From Rickettsia hoogstraalii (GTDB taxonomy: Bacteria > Pseudomonadota > Alphaproteobacteria > Rickettsiales > Rickettsiaceae): a DNA stretch of 64,000 bases. The notes beneath the pieces are model-generated. The model was given only the letters and a program-made list of their open reading frames with translations, was not told the origin of the DNA and ran no database searches. The DNA lies in assembly GCF_000825685.1 (NCBI RefSeq), contig NZ_CCXM01000001.1, positions 891,828 to 955,827 on the forward strand. The letters are read 5' to 3'. Of the stretch, positions 63,513-64,000 are shown piece by piece (within the stretch, counting starts at the first letter, position 1; each line of letters opens with the position of its first letter). The translations under genes were made by a program, and so were the position numbers.

Positions 63513-64000
63513 TCAATGATTTAAGGCTTGTATCTTTTTTAAGTACGGTGATTTTATTTTTTTTAAAAAAGGTATTACTTTTCCTTTTAGTTCAGGTATC
63601 ATAATTGCAATATCTGCTAAAAGAGATTCTGTATAAATATAAACACAAATTTCCTCTAATATTATAAATTTTTTTATAAACGGTAATATAATATCAAAAT
63701 CTATTTTTTTAAATCTGATTATTATATAACTGAGTCCCTGAAAAGCAGTTTTATGTATTTGTTCACTTTCTTTTTTTTAAGAAAATACAGGCAAACATCT
63801 AATACTTCTCTATAATTTAAAGAATTTTGACAAAAGCTTAAAATAAACTCTTTTTTTTTCTTCTTCATTATTTAAGGAGTACATTAGTGTTTTATCTGTG
63901 TATATTTTTAAAATTTTTCCGGTAAAAAAATCAATTCCATTTTTAAAATATTCTAAATAAATTTCTCTCTTTAATTTTATTACACTATAAGTAATCTGCT
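63513..64000 (-). pseudogene. decayed hypothetical gene, frameshifted at two homopolymers, runs off the window
   Basis: Reading inward from the right edge: YSVIKLKREIYLEYFKNGID, FFTGKILKIYTDKTLMYSLN, then a run of nine A. One frame over EFILSFCQNSLNYREVLDVC follows to a run of eight A. A third frame then reads ESEQIHKTAFQGLSYIIIRF ... LLADIAIMIPELKGKVIPFL to the stop at 63513. Removing one A at the first run and adding one at the second gives a single open frame. Family not recognised. It may be a real pseudogene or be rescued by slippage. Confidence 0.6.

Overview
This AT-rich window is a chromosomal segment of a Rickettsia, most likely of the spotted fever group. Evidence: a VirB6-type gene of the rickettsial type IV secretion system (rvh), scattered single respiratory-chain genes, GatCAB next to a lone AspRS, EF-G directly followed by tRNA-Trp/secE/nusG with no tuf, several decaying genes, and more than twenty palindromic intergenic repeats of the Rickettsia palindromic element (RPE) kind. 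RpoB carries Leu at residue 973; from memory, Leu there marks the naturally rifampin-resistant R. massiliae-like subgroup, so I lean to that subgroup (inference).

Layout. 0-3.7 kb: last VirB6 paralogue (rvhB6e-like). 3.7-6.8 kb: a decay zone with an intact VapB-type antitoxin, a vapC remnant, frameshifted pta, broken ackA and a frameshifted small gene. 6.8-18.1 kb: trmD-rplS, gapR-like, secF, nuoF, lepB-rnc-era, a TPR protein, ruvC-trmJ, then on the minus strand a MntA/HepT module, an ELM1-family protein carrying an in-frame palindromic insert, and mrp. 18.1-27 kb: hflK-hflC-htrA, trhO, sdhC-sdhD-(parD, broken parE)-sdhA and an amino-acid ABC permease. 27-43.4 kb: the fused str and rif regions rpsL-rpsG-fusA-tRNA-Trp-secE-nusG-rplKAJL-rpoBC, with a 943-base repeat-filled gap before rpoB. 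44-50 kb: a lineage-specific protein, pepA, a MipZ/ParA ATPase, an unknown helical protein and aspS. 50.1-52.2 kb: a multiply frameshifted gene with PI3/PI4-kinase-like motifs, possibly a dead Risk1-type effector. 52.6-63 kb, minus strand: Bax-inhibitor-1, dapB, flavin reductase, an amino-acid binding lipoprotein, gatB-gatA-gatC, a MazG-like protein, frr, pyrH, MnhE and a DHA2-type MFS transporter. 63-64 kb: a small conserved protein and another decayed gene running off the window.

How the genes work together. The central block supplies transcription and translation (S12, S7, EF-G, SecE, NusG, L11, L1, L10, L7/L12, RNA polymerase). AspRS plus GatCAB fits indirect Asn-tRNA/Gln-tRNA synthesis. 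HflK/HflC/HtrA, LepB and SecF/SecE serve envelope protein export and quality control. SdhA/C/D and NuoF feed the respiratory chain. The ABC permease at 26.4 kb and the binding lipoprotein at 54.8 kb probably belong to one polar amino-acid importer.

The most interesting features are palindromic elements that enter or terminate proteins (ELM1 protein, flavin reductase), palindromes lodged inside operons, repeated stem-loops upstream of rplL and rpoB, decayed toxin-antitoxin loci (one inside the sdh operon), and the loss of both pta and ackA. I saw no CRISPR array, insertion sequence or prophage.
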